This document shows positions 11,520-22,559 of a stretch of 64,000 bases of DNA, in pieces. Source of the DNA: Gastrodia elata (taxonomy: Eukaryota > Streptophyta > Magnoliopsida > Asparagales > Orchidaceae); the NCBI GenBank assembly GCA_016760335.1, contig CM028669.1:14814882-14878881 (forward strand). The letters run 5' to 3'. The notes beneath the pieces were generated by a model that was not told the origin of the DNA, did no database searches, and saw only the letters and a list, made by a program, of their open reading frames with translations. A program made the position numbers and the translations under genes. Numbering within the stretch: position 1 is the stretch's first letter; each line of letters starts with the position of its first letter.

Positions 11520-12694
11520 TGACAGACTTTAAATACACGTCTGCGCTCACACGCAAGTGTACGTGGTCTGAAGTAATAAGTAGAAAGTATTAATTTCCTA
11601 GAATTTATCGATCCTCAAAGAATTGGTTGATTTGGCATTAAGGTGTATCTATTCTCACTAATGCTTAAGCTACAATGTATTTGGATGAGTTGGTCTAAAA
11701 ATTAGCACAATAATCACTAAGCAAAAAGAGCAAGATGAGAGAAAAAGGAGAGTTGGGATCTTCCCACAAGCCATGATATAATAATTATGTATATTAATTT
11801 CTCAAGCTTTATCTTTCAGTTTAATTAAAATCAAGTGCACTTTATTTTCCTTGAGTTTAACTCAAGGTCTTACAAGTTTAATCTCGTGCACAAAATGAAC
11901 TCACATTCAGTTCTACTTCGGCACAAAGATTCTTGTAAGATTCTTTGGATTTAAATTTTAATCTTATTCTCTTAATCAAGGAGAGTTTTGATTTTAAATC
12001 TTAAGATCTTATAAGCATTTATTTCCACTGTGAGCATCACTGCTGCGCACTTGAGCGCGCTGTAGCACGCTGCGGCGTGAAATGGTCCTTAGTAATTTCG
12101 CCAACTCCCCCACTACCGCGCGCTATCGCGCTTGAGATTCGAAAGATGTCCCGCTGCAGCGGGCCATTTTGCAATTCTATTGTTCAATTGCTTCACTTTT
12201 TAAAAATATTTCCGCTGCAAACTGCTGCAGCGCGTGACCGCGCACTGTAGCTGTTTATTTTGCAAAAATCACTGGTCAATTAGTTGAGCCCACCATTTAT
12301 ATGGTTTAAATACTTTCGCTGCAGAACACTGCAGCGCGCGACCGCGCGCTGTAGCGGTTCATTTTACAGAAATCACTGTTCAATTAGTTGAGCCCCCCAT
12401 TTATATGGTTTAAATACTTCCGCTGCAGACCGCTGTAGCGGCTCATTTTGCGAAAAACACTATTCAATTAGTTGAGCCCCCATTTTATAAAGTTTAAATA
12501 ATTCCGATGCAGCCCGTTCCAGCGCGCTGTAGCGTATTTTCTTTACAAAAAATTAAAGTTTTCCAGAAATATCTCGAACTCCCTTGGATGCCTTTTCCCT
12601 GAAAAAGATAGAAATAATTTATTTTAGGAGCATCATAAAAATCTGAAATGAAAGAAATTCCACTTTATTTTAGATATAATTTATGAATTCATTA
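11520..12694 (-). repeat. 3' LTR of Athila-1 (internally deleted)
   Basis: It starts on the plus strand as TGACAGACTTTAAATACACG and ends ATTCATTA, next to the polypurine tract. It matches the 5' LTR closely at both ends, but about 1 kb present at roughly 19400-20430 of the 5' LTR is missing near 12035. The deleted part includes the TATA region. At 1175 bp it compares with 2174 bp for the partner. Confidence 0.88.
12205..12545. repeat. Approx. 104-bp GC-hairpin tandem repeats, Athila-1 3' LTR
   Basis: Three to four degenerate units start near 12205, 12313, 12417 and 12501. Each opens with a GC-rich inverted repeat (CCGCTGCAG ... CTGTAGCGG type) and continues with an AT-rich stretch containing TTCAATTAGTTGAGCCCC and TTTATATGGTTTAAATA. 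The same array is present in all four Athila LTRs of the window. Confidence 0.8.
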
Positions 12695-12709
12695 CACCCC
12701 ACACTTAAA
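12695..12709 (-). other. Polypurine tract of Athila-1
   Basis: The minus strand reads TTTAAGTGTGGGGTG directly before the 3' LTR. The homologous tract of Athila-2 is at 47568-47583. It primes plus-strand cDNA synthesis. Confidence 0.85.
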
Positions 12710-13580
12710 TTCTTGCTCGTCCTCGAGTAAACTCAAAATGATATTTTTTCTGTTTTGTAGGGATGAAAGTCACAATAATGCAATTAGAATATGTATAAGT
12801 CAAGATATGTTCATGGCAAAAATGAAATGAACATTTTAGCAATATTAATATTTTTACTTGTGGCAATAAGGTGGTTTAATCAAGTAATCTCCAAATTTTT
12901 GAATTTTCAATATTTGACATTAGGTGATGGGTACAGTCATTGTGAACTTTTAGACTAAGGAAGTGGTCAAAGATTCCAAGAGTTGTGCCATATGTGCTCC
13001 TTCTTATGAATCACAAAGAAATTAAAGGAGAGATCATTTTCTTCATCCTTCTCATTTTGATCAATTGGGAGAGATATTTCATCATCCTTTTTTTCATAAT
13101 TATTTTGCTCTTTTCATTTTTTAGGAAGAGACATTTTTCTTCATTCCTAATATACATTTTTGTGATCATGAAGTCCTACGGGAGCCTAGCACACTCTTTT
13201 TTAGAATACGTACCACATCTTTTAGTCTAAGTCCTATGCCTTCCCCCACACTTAGTTCAAGCATTTATTTAAATTTTTGGAGATTAGATTATCCTCCATT
13301 CATTCCTCAAGTACAACATTTTCTTGCTTATAATGCATTTAATCATTTTTGTTTACGCATTCTTTTACTTATGTCAAATTCGATTTTTGCATTTTTGTGA
13401 TTTTTCATTTCTTTTAAAAAAATTCAAAAAAAATATGTCAATTAAGAATACCATAAAAATGAGGGGTTAAGAAAAATTCATAAATTAAAACCTCAAAATA
13501 AAAACATACTTAAAAATAAAGATACAAAAGAAAAAAAAGAAAAACTTGCAAGAAAATAACAAACACAACCTATTTAATTA
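12710..13580 (-). other. Non-coding 3' region of Athila-1
   Basis: About 870 bp between the pol end and the polypurine tract with no credible frame. It is clearly homologous to 47584-48420 of Athila-2 (for example the shared AAATTCTTGCTCGTCCTC, GATGAAAGTCACAATAATG and ATCATGAAGTCCTACGGGAG stretches), so it is a conserved family segment. Athila elements of other plants often carry an env-like ORF around here; none is seen. Confidence 0.7.
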
Positions 13581-13605
13581 TTGGGTTGCCTCCCAATAAG
13601 CGCTT
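13581..13605 (-). other. Conserved post-pol motif (GGGAGGCAACCC), Athila-1
   Basis: The minus strand reads AAGCGCTTATTGGGAGGCAA followed by CCCAA, 33 bp after the pol stop. The same motif stands at 50124-50145 in Athila-2 at the end of its lysine-rich ORF. From memory it recurs right after pol in Athila-type elements of other plants. Role unknown. Confidence 0.65.
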
Positions 13606-13638
13606 ATTTTAGTGTCTCAGCCTGACACAGGAAAGATC

Positions 13639-15045
13639 TTATGTGATTCCTTCATCAGGAAGGTCCTGAAGGGTCCATCCTCCCTTCTCTTGAAAGACTC
13701 CTTCCTCCAAGTATAACTTCAGACGATTTCCATTCACCTTAAAAGTGCTATTATTGGAGGCAACTTCGACAGCTCCATGAGGAAAAACCTTTGTGATGGT
13801 AAATGGTCCTGTCCAACATGATTTTAGTTTTCGAGAAAAAAGTCTTAATCTAGAGTTAAAAAGCAATACCTTCATTCCTGGTTGGAGGTGCTTAGATTTA
13901 ATTAGCTTATCATGCCATTTTTTGTTTTTTCTTCTTATAACTTTGCACTCTCATAGGCGTTCAACCAAAATTCATCAAGTTTGTTTAGTTGTAATAGCCT
14001 TTGCGCCCATGCCTTTTGGTGGTCAAAATTTAATTATTTTATTGCCCAAAAGGCACGGTGCTCAAGTTCCACCGGAAGGTGGCATGCTTTTCCATAAACA
14101 AGCTTATACGGGGACATTCCTAGATGGGTCTTGAAGGAAGTTCTATAAGCCCAAAGGGCATCTTGAAGTTTTAAGGTCCAGTCTTTTCTATTTTGGTTTA
14201 CAGTTTTTTCTAAAATTTGTTTAAGTTCTCTATTGAAGACTTCAATTTGCCCGCTGGTTTGAGGGTGGTAGGGAGTACCCACCTTGTGTCTCACCCCATA
14301 ACTTTTTAATATGTTCTCTAACTGCCTATTACAGAAGTGTTTTCCCCATCACTGATCAAGAATCTAGGTGTCTCAAATCTAGCTAGCATGTGTTCCTTGA
14401 GAAATTTGATCACAGTTTTAGCATCATTATTGACACATGCCACAACTTCAACCCATTTTGAAACATATTCAACTGCCACAAGGATATACAGATTGCCTTG
14501 AGATGAGGGAAAGGGTCCCATGAGTCAATTCCCCATACGTCGAATAGTTCAACTTCAAAAATCCCATTTAAAGGAAGCTCATCTCTTTTTGTTAAATTTC
14601 CGGTTCTTTGGCATTTGTCACAACTTTTGACAAAATCAGCGGCATCCTTGAACAAATGGGGCCAAACGAATCCGGATTGAAGCGCCTTTGCAGTCGTTCT
14701 CTCAATTCCGTGGTGTCCTCCATAAGGAGATGAGTGGCAGTAGAAGAGAATGTTCTTGGTATTAGAGTCAGGAACACATTTCCTTAGGAGTTGACCATTG
14801 CAACATTTATACAGAAAGGGATTATACAAAAAGTAATTTTTTATATCCGCAAAAAACTTCTTTCTTTGTTGGTAACTCATATCTTTTGGTATGATTCCTC
14901 CTGCAAGGTAGTTTGCAATATCAGCAAACCAGGGAGGATCACTTGTAGCCACCCCATAGAGCTTCTCATCGGGAAAGGATTCACTAATATCAGTCGACTT
15001 ATCATGATCAATGTGGGTTAATCTAGATAAGTGATCAGCGAGCAC
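13639..15045 (-). pseudogene. Integrase, Athila-1
   Basis: Four frames in order cover the protein. 14410-15045 holds the HHCC zinc-binding domain (CHSSPYGGHHG, SCDKCQRTGNLTKRDELP) and the first catalytic Asp in DVWGID. 14318-14521 holds the middle of the core (YVSKWVEVVACVNND, RFLISDG with the second Asp). 14034-14294 holds YHPQTSGQIEVFNRELKQIL with a Glu in the catalytic position, and WAYRTSFKTHLGMSPYKLVY. 13639-13875 holds the C-terminal GPFTITKVFPHGAVEV and FKVNGNRLKLYL blocks. Frameshifts near 14500 and 14310, and a gap near 13900-14030, separate them. All three catalytic acids are visible, so this is a recent pseudogene. No chromodomain, as expected for Athila. Confidence 0.9.
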
Positions 15046-15488
15046 TTTTTCACTCCCCTTCTTATCCCGGATTTCGAGATCAAATTCTTATAAGAGCAAC
15101 ACCCAACGTATTAAGCGTGGTTTTGCCTCCTTCTTTTGGAGGAGATACTTAATGGTAGCATGATCCATGTAAATGATAGTCTTAGACCCGATGAGATACG
15201 ACCTAAATTTAGGGCTAGAAGCTCCTTTTCCGTGGTGGCGTAATTTCTTTGAGCATCATCAAGGAGCTTACTAGCATAGTAGATCAAATAGAAGGTTCGC
15301 TCTCTTCGCTGTCCAAGAACAGCGCCTACTGTAAGGTCACTCGCATCACACATAATTTCAAAAGGTGAATCCCAGATTGGAGCAAAAATCATTGGAGCAG
15401 AGATCAAGGCAATTTTTATTATATTGAATCTTTTTAGATAATCATTATCAAAATTGATATCCTTTCCTAGTAATCTACAAAGCAGCAT
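15046..15488 (-). pseudogene. RNase H, Athila-1
   Basis: The frame 15111-15488 begins LLGKDINFDNDYLKRFNIIK and contains FEIMCDASDLTVGAVLGQRR (first Asp), TFYLIYYASKLLDDAQRNYA and TTEKELLALN (Glu). The third-Asp block (expected YTDHATIKYL) is read as WIMLPLSI after a frameshift near 15200. It is the direct homologue of 2940-3224 and 24400-24766. Confidence 0.88.
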
Positions 15489-16560
15489 ACTTATGTTTGA
15501 AAAACATTGATAAATCTTCGATAAAAACCAGCATGCCCAAGGAAGCTTCTAATTCCTTTTACATTAATGAGAGGAGGAAGTTTTTCAATTACTTCAATCT
15601 TTGCTTTATCGACCTGTATCCCTCTCCTAGAAATTAGATGACCGAGAACAATACCCTCTTCAACCATAAAATGACACTTTTCCCAATTCAAGATTAAGTT
15701 TGACTTTTTATATCTTCTTAATACCTTTCCCAGATTAATTAGGCAATGATTGAAAGAGGTTCCAACAGCAAAAAAATCATCCATAAAAATTTCTAAGAAC
15801 TCTCCTATCATGTCAGAGAAAATTGCCATCATACAGCGTTGAAAAGTAGCTGGGGCATTACACAATCCAAAAGGCATTCTCCTAAAGGTGAATATTCCAA
15901 AGGGGCAAGTGAAGGTTGTTTTCTCTTGGTCTTTGGACGCAATCAGGATCTGATTATATCCTGAATAACCATCAAGAAAATAGAAATAGAATTTCTTGCT
16001 AATCTATCAAGCATTTGATCGAAAAAGGGAAGGGGATAATGGTCTTTTCGAGTTGCTTTATTTAATCTCCTATAATCGATGCAAACTCTCCAACTGGTCA
16101 CAGTCCTAGTAGAAATCAGATCATTGTTACTGTTGAGAATAACGGTCATCCCACTCTTTTTGGGAACCACGTGGATTGGGCTCACCCAAGGGCTGTCAGA
16201 AATGGGAAAAATGATACCAGCAACTAATAGCTTGATGATTTTCTTTTGAACTACCTCTTTGATGTTAGGGTTTAATCGCCACTGAGGTTCAATAGAAGGT
16301 TTGGAGTTGTCCTCCAATAGGATTCGATGCATACACAGAGTTGGGTTGACCCCCTTCAAATCCGCAATACTCCACCCCATTGCCCTCTTGTGTTCTTTTA
16401 AAATGTTACATAAAAGATTCTCTTGATGTTGAGTTAACAATAAGGAGATTATTACAGGAAGTGACTCATCTTCTCCTAGGTACGAGTATTTTAAATGTGA
16501 GGGAAGAGGTTTTAATTCAGTTTTGGGAGGGCAAATTATTGAAGGTTGAATCATCTTCCT
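15489..16560 (-). pseudogene. Reverse transcriptase, Athila-1
   Basis: The first half ends the frame 15943-16851, with SDSPWVSPIHVVPKKSGMTV, SWRVCIDYRRLNKATRKDHY and PLPFFDQMLDRLARN. After a frameshift near 15980 the second half (15491-15877) gives MPFGLCNAPATFQRCMMAIF, EFLEIFMDDFFAVG with the Asp pair intact, WEKCHFMVEEGIVLGH and IRSFLGHAGFYRRFINVF. The segment between encodes FLDGYSGYNQIL in another frame and has the first catalytic Asp. Apart from the frameshift the domain is complete. Confidence 0.9.
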
Positions 16561-17959
16561 TTCCTTAATCAATTCTTCAATAGTTTCAGTATCAACGGAA
16601 TCTTCATTTTCATTATTTACTATCATTCCCTCTTCTCCCACATCTTCCATTAACCCAGATTCTTCTATTACATTAATCTCCCAACAATCCTCATTTAATT
16701 TAGCAGGGTGTCTCATAGACTCATTCACATGGAATTTACTTTCATCCTTCCCATAACGCAACATCAACTCCCCTTTGTCTACATTAATTAAGGTTCGTCC
16801 TGTGGCCAAGAAAGGTCTACCTAGAATAATAAGAAATTTCTTGATTTTCATCTTCCATGTCCAATATTATGAAGTCTGCAGGGAAGATGAACTTGTCAAC
16901 CTTTACAAGAATATTTTCCACAATTCCTAAAGGACATTTTACAGATCTGTCAACAAATTGGAGTAGAACAGAGGTAGGCTTTAAATGATCAATTCCTAAT
17001 TTCTTGAATATGTAGAAAGGCATCAAATTAACAGATGCACCAAGATCACAAAGGGCCTTTTGAAAAGATTGGCATCCAATCGTGCATGGGATAGTGAAAC
17101 TCCCTGGATCCTTCTTTTTAGTGGGAATTTTTCTTTGAAGGATTGCACTACATTCTTCTGTTAATGCCACAGTCTCTTTTTCATCAATCTTCCTTTTCTT
17201 GGATAAGATGTCTTTCATAAACTTAGCATAACTAGGCATTTGTTCAAGGGCTTCTGTGAATGGGATATTGATATAAAGAGTTTTAAAGGTCTCAAGGAAT
17301 TTTTGATATTGGACATCGAGTTTCTCCTTAGCCATACACTGAGGATAAGGTATATGAGGGGTCTCTTTAGGTGGATCTCTAGGCTCTTCCCTCTCGGCTT
17401 CCCTTGCCACACTTTTTTCCGTCCTGATTGTTTCTCCTTCCTCCTTTTCCTCTCTTGTTTTTGTGATGTCTTCACTATTTTCTTTTCTCAAAATCTCACA
17501 AGCAACCCTTCCACTTCTTAAGGTTATTGTGTTCCCCGATTCATTCTCATATTCCCCGATCACCCCCACTAGTGAAGGTTGTTCTAACTCCTTCGTTATG
17601 TCTTTCACTTTTTGTTCAATTATTTTGACCATCTCCTCTTGTCTGAGGAGGGTGTGCTCATGCCTATTTAGAGTGGCGTCAGTTTTATTCATGAATTCAA
17701 TAGTGGAGTTTCTGAATTCCTTAAGTGAGTTTTCGAATCTTTCTCCATTCTTTCCATGATTCATGATCATATTAGCGTCTCTCGATTCCCCAACATTATC
17801 CTGAAAAGAGCTTATATATCCATATTCTAGCTTCTTATTAAGTTGGGAAATTTGATTTTGCAATTCAAGGATTTGCTGTGAGTTTCCTAGTAAATTACAA
17901 TCTTTTTTATCTTTGTAATCGTTCCTTTGGAGGGGCCATTGGTATGCGTTATTGGCCAT
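16561..17959 (-). pseudogene. gag C-terminus, protease and pre-RT linker, Athila-1
   Basis: The frame 16817-17959 (380 codons) starts with the conserved NNAYQWP block that ends the capsid region. It continues through a glutamine- and lysine-rich coiled stretch, a highly charged KTREEKEEGETIRTEK region and PYPQCMAKEKLDVQYQKFLE, and reaches the protease with CDLGASVNLMPFYIFKKLGI (catalytic D-x-G-A) and LGIVENILVKVDKFIFPADF. The protease end, ILGRPFLATGRTLINVDKGE, is in the next frame (15943-16851), so one frameshift near 16830 separates them. No CCHC zinc knuckle is visible, unlike Athila-2, which keeps a CEFCGGRN remnant. Confidence 0.88.
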
Positions 17960-18670
17960 TCTTCCAAGAGGTCGTAAGCTTCCTCTTGGGTTTTTCCACT
18001 AATGGAACCACCGACGGCTGCATCAATGAGTGTCCTCGTTGGAGCGTTCAAACCATTGTAGAAGGTTTGCACTTGCATCCAAAGAGGGAACCCATGATGT
18101 GGGCAACGCCTGAGGTACTCCTTAAAGCGATCCCACCTGTCATACAGAGTCTCACCTTCCAACTGAGTGAAGTTGGAGATCTCAATCCTCAACCGTGCGG
18201 TTTTAGCCGGAGGGAAGTATTTGGCTAAGAATTTCATAGCCAAATCGTCCCAACTCTTGGCTCTATCTCTCAGAGAGAAAGGAAAAAGCCGCAATTTAAC
18301 CGCATCTTCGGAGACACTGTTAAATCTGAAGGTATCACATATTTCAAGGAAAATTGAAATATGTGAGTTAGGATCTTCAGTGGCTAATCCTCCAAACTGA
18401 TTATTTTGCACCATACTCAGTGTGGAAGGTTTGATTTCAAAGTTGTGGGCTTCAATATTTGGCCTTACAATTACATAAGGGATTCCCCTAATAGTGGGTA
18501 GTGCATAGTCTCTAAGTGCTCTTCCCCTAGGCTCTTCTAAATTTTCTATGCAACTATCCATAACTGCTTGTTGGTTTGATAGGTTTCGTTCTCGCCTAGC
18601 TTGTAAGTATGTTCTATCTATTTCTGGATCAAAAAGATATTCAGTACAAACTCTTTTACTTATACAACTA
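17887..18670 (-). pseudogene. gag: gag N-terminal and capsid region, Athila-1
   Basis: The frame 17887-18795 covers Gag from SKRVCTEYLFDPEIDRTYLQ to EEAYDLLEEW. The true start was probably the Met before SKRVC, as in Athila-2 (MSKRVCTEYLF); here that codon is Ile, and the extra N-terminal residues of the frame are leader sequence. Capsid blocks are LRLFPFSLRDRAKSWDDLAM, KFLAKYFPPAKTARLRIEI, RRCPHHGFPLWMQVQTFYNG and LNAPTRTLIDAAVGGS. Relative to Athila-2, about 12 residues are missing in frame after RAKSW. A frameshift near 17955 leads into the next frame. Confidence 0.9.
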
Positions 18671-18853
18671 ACAATATGGCTTATCGAGAATGACTTAGCA
18701 ATATAGATCAAACAGTTTGCAGACATAAAATAACTAAAAGGTAAAATGTTAGCTTTGATAATTACAAAAAATGTAAAAACTACTAATATATGCAATTAAA
18801 TGTTTAAATCGCTAGTTACTTATAGATTATCCTTAATTCAAATCAAGTACCGA

Positions 18854-18872
18854 TTCCCTGGCAACGATGCCA
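18854..18872 (-). other. Primer-binding site (tRNA-Asp), Athila-1
   Basis: The minus strand reads TGGCATCGTTGCCAGGGAA a few bases after the 5' LTR end. It is complementary to the 3' end of plant tRNA-Asp apart from one or two changes (TGGCGCCGTTGCCGGGGAA type). This is the typical Athila primer. The intact form is at 52592-52610. Confidence 0.85.
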
Positions 18873-20157
18873 AAAACTTGACAGACTGTAAATACACGTC
18901 TGCGCTCACACGCAAGTGTGCGTGGTCTGAAGTAATAAGTGGAAAGTGTTAATTTTTGGGAATTTATCGATCCTCAGAGAATTGGTTGATTTGGCATTAA
19001 GGTGTATCTATTCTGACTAATGTTTAAGCTACAATGTATTTGGATGAGTTGGTCTAAAAATTAGCACAATAATCACTGAGCAAAAAGAGCAAGATGAGAG
19101 AAAGAGGAGAGTTGGGACCATCCCACAAGCCATGATATAATAATTATGTATATTAATTTCTCAAGCTTTATCTTTTATTTTAAATAAAATCAAGTGCATT
19201 TTATTTTCCTTGAGTTTAACTCAAGGTCTGACAAGTTCAAATCTCGTGCACAAAATGAACTCACATTCAGTTCTACTTCAACACAAAGATTCTTGTAAGA
19301 CTCTTTGGATTTAAATTTTAATCTTATTCTCTTGATCAAGGAGAGCTTGATTTTTAAATCTTAGTATCTTATAAGCATTGATTTCCACTACGAGCATCAC
19401 TCGCATCTCACATAGTTGAGATGAGGGATTCATATATTGGGCTCAACAACTATGTCACTTAGTTCATGAGCACTCAACACTTCCTTCCTCTACCTCAATT
19501 ATGTTGAGCTAAGGAGCTCATTTAGTGGGTCTTAGCATCACTTGCATCAACACTTTAATTGATCTTAGATTTAGATACATTGAGCTCAAGAACTTTATCA
19601 CATAGTTCCAAGCTTTCATGCACTCAAAATCTAGCATCCAATCTAAGGTGAGCTAGGGAGCACAAGACGATTAGTTCTTGAAATTTTAATTCTTTACCCT
19701 TATTCCACATTCAAGACTAAATTAGACAAAATATTTCTTAGCAAGACATTAAGATCACAAAATAAATTATGCTTGAGGAAAACATTTATACATCAATATT
19801 ACATCATGCTCATGGGACTTCACCCCAACCCTCCCCAAGGGACTTTAGCTACTCATTACAAAAGAAAAGAAGAAAAACACATACATGGATAAAGACCCTT
19901 TCATGATCAATTAAAAAGAAAATACAAGAATAGAGTTTAGAAAATACTAGGAACGCTCCTTTGGAAGTTCTCCGGAATCCTTCTTCTCCTTCTCAATGTT
20001 CCCTTCTTAGGTCGCTAGTGCTGCCTTCTTCCTTCTCCTCTAAAGCAAGAGCTTGCTTTGCTACCCTTGGGGAGTTCTTCTCTTCCTTGGCACTCCTCCT
20101 TACTTAGTGGACTTTCTTGGCTAAAATTGTGAACCCTCCTCAAGTCAAGAGGAGGGG

Positions 20158-20165
20158 TATTTATA
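20158..20165 (-). promoter_or_regulatory. TATA box of Athila-1 5' LTR
   Basis: The minus strand reads CCTATAAATACCCCTCC. The same position in the Athila-2 LTRs (about 46680 and 53893) reads TATTTATACCCC on the minus strand, a weaker form. It lies downstream, in sense direction, of the hairpin array, consistent with a U3 promoter with upstream repeats. Confidence 0.55.
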
Positions 20166-20554
20166 GGAGAGGGGCTGCCTTCTTCTTCTTCATTTCAAAA
20201 CTAGTATTTCCATTTAAAATTTTGAACTCATGATGGTAAAATCCTCTATTGATGGTGAGGTGACAAATATCTTCATTTGTTTACCCAAAACATCACCTGA
20301 ATACCTTCCTTTTCAAATAAAATATAGCAGCTATAGGGAAGGATGGTTGGGGACAAAATGCAGGATAGAGGTCATGTCCCCAACCACATTTAATGCTGTA
20401 TGGGAAAAAATTCGGCAGGCCGCGGCGGCTCCCGGCTGCGTGCTTCAGCGCGCTGGAGCGCGCTGCGGCGTGCAATGGTCCTTAGCAATTTTGCCAACTC
20501 CCCCACTGCCGCGCATTTGCAATTCTACTGTTCAATTTCTTCTCTTTTCAAAAA

Positions 20555-20895
20555 TATTTCCGCTGCAAACCGCTGCAGCACGCGACCGCACGCTGTAGCG
20601 GTTCATTTTGCAGAAATCATTGTTCAATTAGTTGAGCTCCTCATTTATATGGTTTAAATACTTCTGCTGCAGATCGCTGCGGCGTGAGACCGCGTGCTGT
20701 AGCGGTTCATTTTGCAGAAATCACTATTTAATTAGTTGAGCTCCCATTTATATGGTTTAAATAATTCCGCTGCAGACTGCTGCAGCGCGCGACCGCGCGC
20801 TGTAGCGGCTCATTTTGCAAAAAACACTGTTCAATTAGTTGAGCCCCTGTTTTATAAAGTTTAAATAATTCCACTGCAGTGCGTTGTAGCGGATT
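20555..20895. repeat. Approx. 104-bp GC-hairpin tandem repeats, Athila-1 5' LTR
   Basis: Units start near 20557, 20661, 20766 and 20869. Each pairs a GC-rich inverted repeat built from CGCTGCAG/CTGTAGCG blocks with a conserved TTCAATTAGTTGAGC stretch. Upstream of the TATA box in sense direction, in the position expected for enhancer repeats. Confidence 0.82.
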
Positions 20896-21062
20896 TTCTT
20901 TAAAAAAAATTAAGGTTTTCCAGAAATGCTTCAAAACTCCCTTGGATGCCTTTTACCTAAAAAAGATAGAAAAAATTGATTTTAAGAGCATCATAAAGAT
21001 TTGAAATGAAAGAAATTCCCCTTTATTTTAGATATAATTTATAGATTCATCATATGGTGTGC

Positions 21063-21151
21063 CTAATATATTTATACGAATCGCATTAACAAATTGCAAT
21101 AATTAAAGTACAGGAATGTAATTAACAAAGGAGAAGTTCAGAAATGTGTAC
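21063..21151 (-). other. Putative 89-nt intron at gag-protease junction, Tekay-1
   Basis: On the minus strand Gag reads ...AEDNNVVSG, then TCAG|GTACACATTTCTGA: the frame stops 12 nt after a consensus GT donor. An AT-rich stretch ends ATATATTAG| at 21063, and the sequence after it is in phase with the protease frame that continues past the nested Athila at 11519. Tekay-2 has the same arrangement at 44849-44926. Ordinary chromoviruses read through this point (GT..F....LFDSGASHSF) without a gap. Splicing is inferred, not shown. Confidence 0.55.
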
Positions 21152-22402
21152 CTGAAACCACATTGTTATCTTCTGCGGCTTTGAGAGATGTTACAGCATA
21201 GATTCGCGCAGGACCGGCAAGACGGTTGTTTATCTGCCTTCTAGGGTTATTCTGTGACTTAGGAGCAGATGGTTGCGCTGGAGTAGCTTTAGGTGCGGGG
21301 GCTGGCATTATGGCCAAATTTGGCTTTCTCTAGTTTAGTGGAGTAGCTCTGAACACCTGGTTCTTCTGATATGGTTTCATTGGAACTCCATCCACTATTT
21401 CTGTATGGGTACAATGGTAGAACATGTTGCCTATTCATCCACAATTGTAGCATTTATGGCCGAAGTGATAACACTTGCCATATGGATGAGGCCTATTATA
21501 GCCTTGAATGGGCTCAACAGTCAGTGCAGCTTCTAATTGATAAACTTTTGCATAATTAGACCTGTGCCTCTTGAAGGTTTCATGCTAGTTAGTCATTGAT
21601 TGTGCCTTTTGCTTGAGATCCTTTTCAGATTGATGATGCTCAATCACCCAAGCTGTATCCACTAGCTCAAAGAAGCTAGTTAGGTGGAGTGGAACAATCT
21701 GATCCTTCAGTGAATCTCGGAGTCCACAGAGAAAGTGGTGGCACTTAGCCGGTTCAGAATGAGTAACTTCTGGAGCAAATCAAATCAACCTACGAAATTC
21801 CCTTTCGTAGTCAGCAACAAAATGACTCCCTGGAGTCAACCTTATAATCATGTCTACAATCACGTTTTGTGCAGATGGGGGAATAAATTTAGATTTGAAT
21901 GCTTCAACGAACTCGTCCCAAGGGACGTTCTCCAACTCATAGTCAATGAACTTGGTATTCCTGACCTCCTCCCACCAATATTTTGCTTCCACATGATACA
22001 GGTGTGTAGTGAGACGGACGACTTCAGAGTTTGGGATCTTTAGACTAATAAGATCCTTTCTACTGCTTTCAGCCAGTCGGATGTGTCCATTAGCGATAGG
22101 TTTCCACTGAAGGTGGAAGGCCTCAGTCTTAAGAAATTATGGAGAAGATTATCCATCGAGTGATGGGAAGGGAATGTATGTTGCAAAATAGGGATAGCAG
22201 GAACAGCAACAGCGGCTGGAACGGAATGATCACTCAGCATCTTCTGCATGACAATCGCTTGTTGGGCTTGGTTTTCCCGCAAGGTTGCAACCATTGCCCG
22301 TAGATGAGCCACTTCATCGGTAGAACTACTGGATGCGACAGTATTCTTGATAGGAGTGACAGTAGATGGTGATCCAGGATTCATTCTAATTAAACAATGC
22401 AA
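21064..22402 (-). pseudogene. gag: Main gag, Tekay-1
   Basis: It starts MNPGSPSTV at about 22383 (a matching MNAGW-like start is seen in Tekay-2 near 38735). 22040-22402 has a glutamine-rich spacer, then NFLRLRPSTFSGNLSLMDTS and DWLKAVERI. After a frameshift near 22045 the frame continues as SEVVRLTTHLYHVEAKYWWE (21780-21992 region), VPWDEFVEAFKSKFIPPSAQ and FVADYEREFRRLIRFAPEV. A knuckle-like CYNCG ... GNMFYHC follows near 21420-21480, with a stop inside, then a proline-rich tail ending VVSG at the putative splice donor (21152). Standard chromovirus Gag layout. Confidence 0.82.
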
Positions 22403-22559
22403 AGTATATTTTAGAATTTTCTTAAAGGAAGATAGTCATTTAAAGTTGTGATAGATATCCAAAAATTTTCATTACTTGCTGAAATAAGGGATTACATAAG
22501 ATTTTTGAAAATGTCAAAAAGCATAACTCTACTAGAATCGTGCAAGTCAAATTATGACA

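Larger units (their letters stand above)
11520..21052 (-). mobile_element. Complete Athila-type LTR retrotransposon (Athila-1), nested in Tekay-1
   Basis: Minus-strand element of 9533 bp with both LTRs (5' LTR 18879-21052, 3' LTR 11520-12694), tRNA-Asp primer-binding site (18854-18872), gag-pro-RT-RNase H-integrase (18670-13639), polypurine tract (12695-12709) and a 5-bp target duplication with one mismatch (TAAGG 11515-11519, TATGG 21053-21057). The LTR ends are TG...CA. On both sides the flank is Tekay-1 protease/gag sequence that closes up when the insert is ignored. Pol is the best preserved in the window, but several frameshifts disable it. No env-like frame follows pol. The 3' LTR is about 1 kb shorter than the 5' LTR. 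Confidence 0.92.
18879..21052 (-). repeat. 5' LTR of Athila-1
   Basis: 2174 bp with TG...CA ends. On the plus strand it runs from TGACAGACTGTAAATACACG to GGATTCATCA-type sequence (here AGATTCATCA). It contains a TATA box (minus strand CTATAAATACCCC at about 20158-20165) and the hairpin tandem array at 20555-20895. It is very similar to the Athila-2 LTRs and to the preserved parts of its own 3' LTR. The ORFs at 20230-20598 and 20400-20657 fall inside this repeat and are not genes. Confidence 0.9.

Noticed and set aside
12030..12545. CRISPR-like array from the regularly spaced GC repeats
   Set aside because: The units are about 104-bp tandem repeats with no unique spacers, inside an LTR of a plant retrotransposon.
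12985..13230. 81-codon hydrophobic plus-strand ORF, possibly a membrane or env protein
   Set aside because: It is on the wrong strand for the element, in a T-rich non-coding segment that is homologous but not open in Athila-2 (47584-48435).
12710..13606. env-like third ORF in Athila-1
   Set aside because: No sense-strand frame of useful length, signal peptide or membrane segment between the pol end and the polypurine tract.
17240..18400. Several plus-strand ORFs of 77-116 codons
   Set aside because: They are antisense to the Athila-1 gag-pro frames, which show conserved Gag and protease motifs.
20230..20657. Two overlapping plus-strand ORFs of 122 and 85 codons
   Set aside because: They lie entirely within the Athila-1 5' LTR and its hairpin repeats, with no domain and no match in the partner LTR frame.
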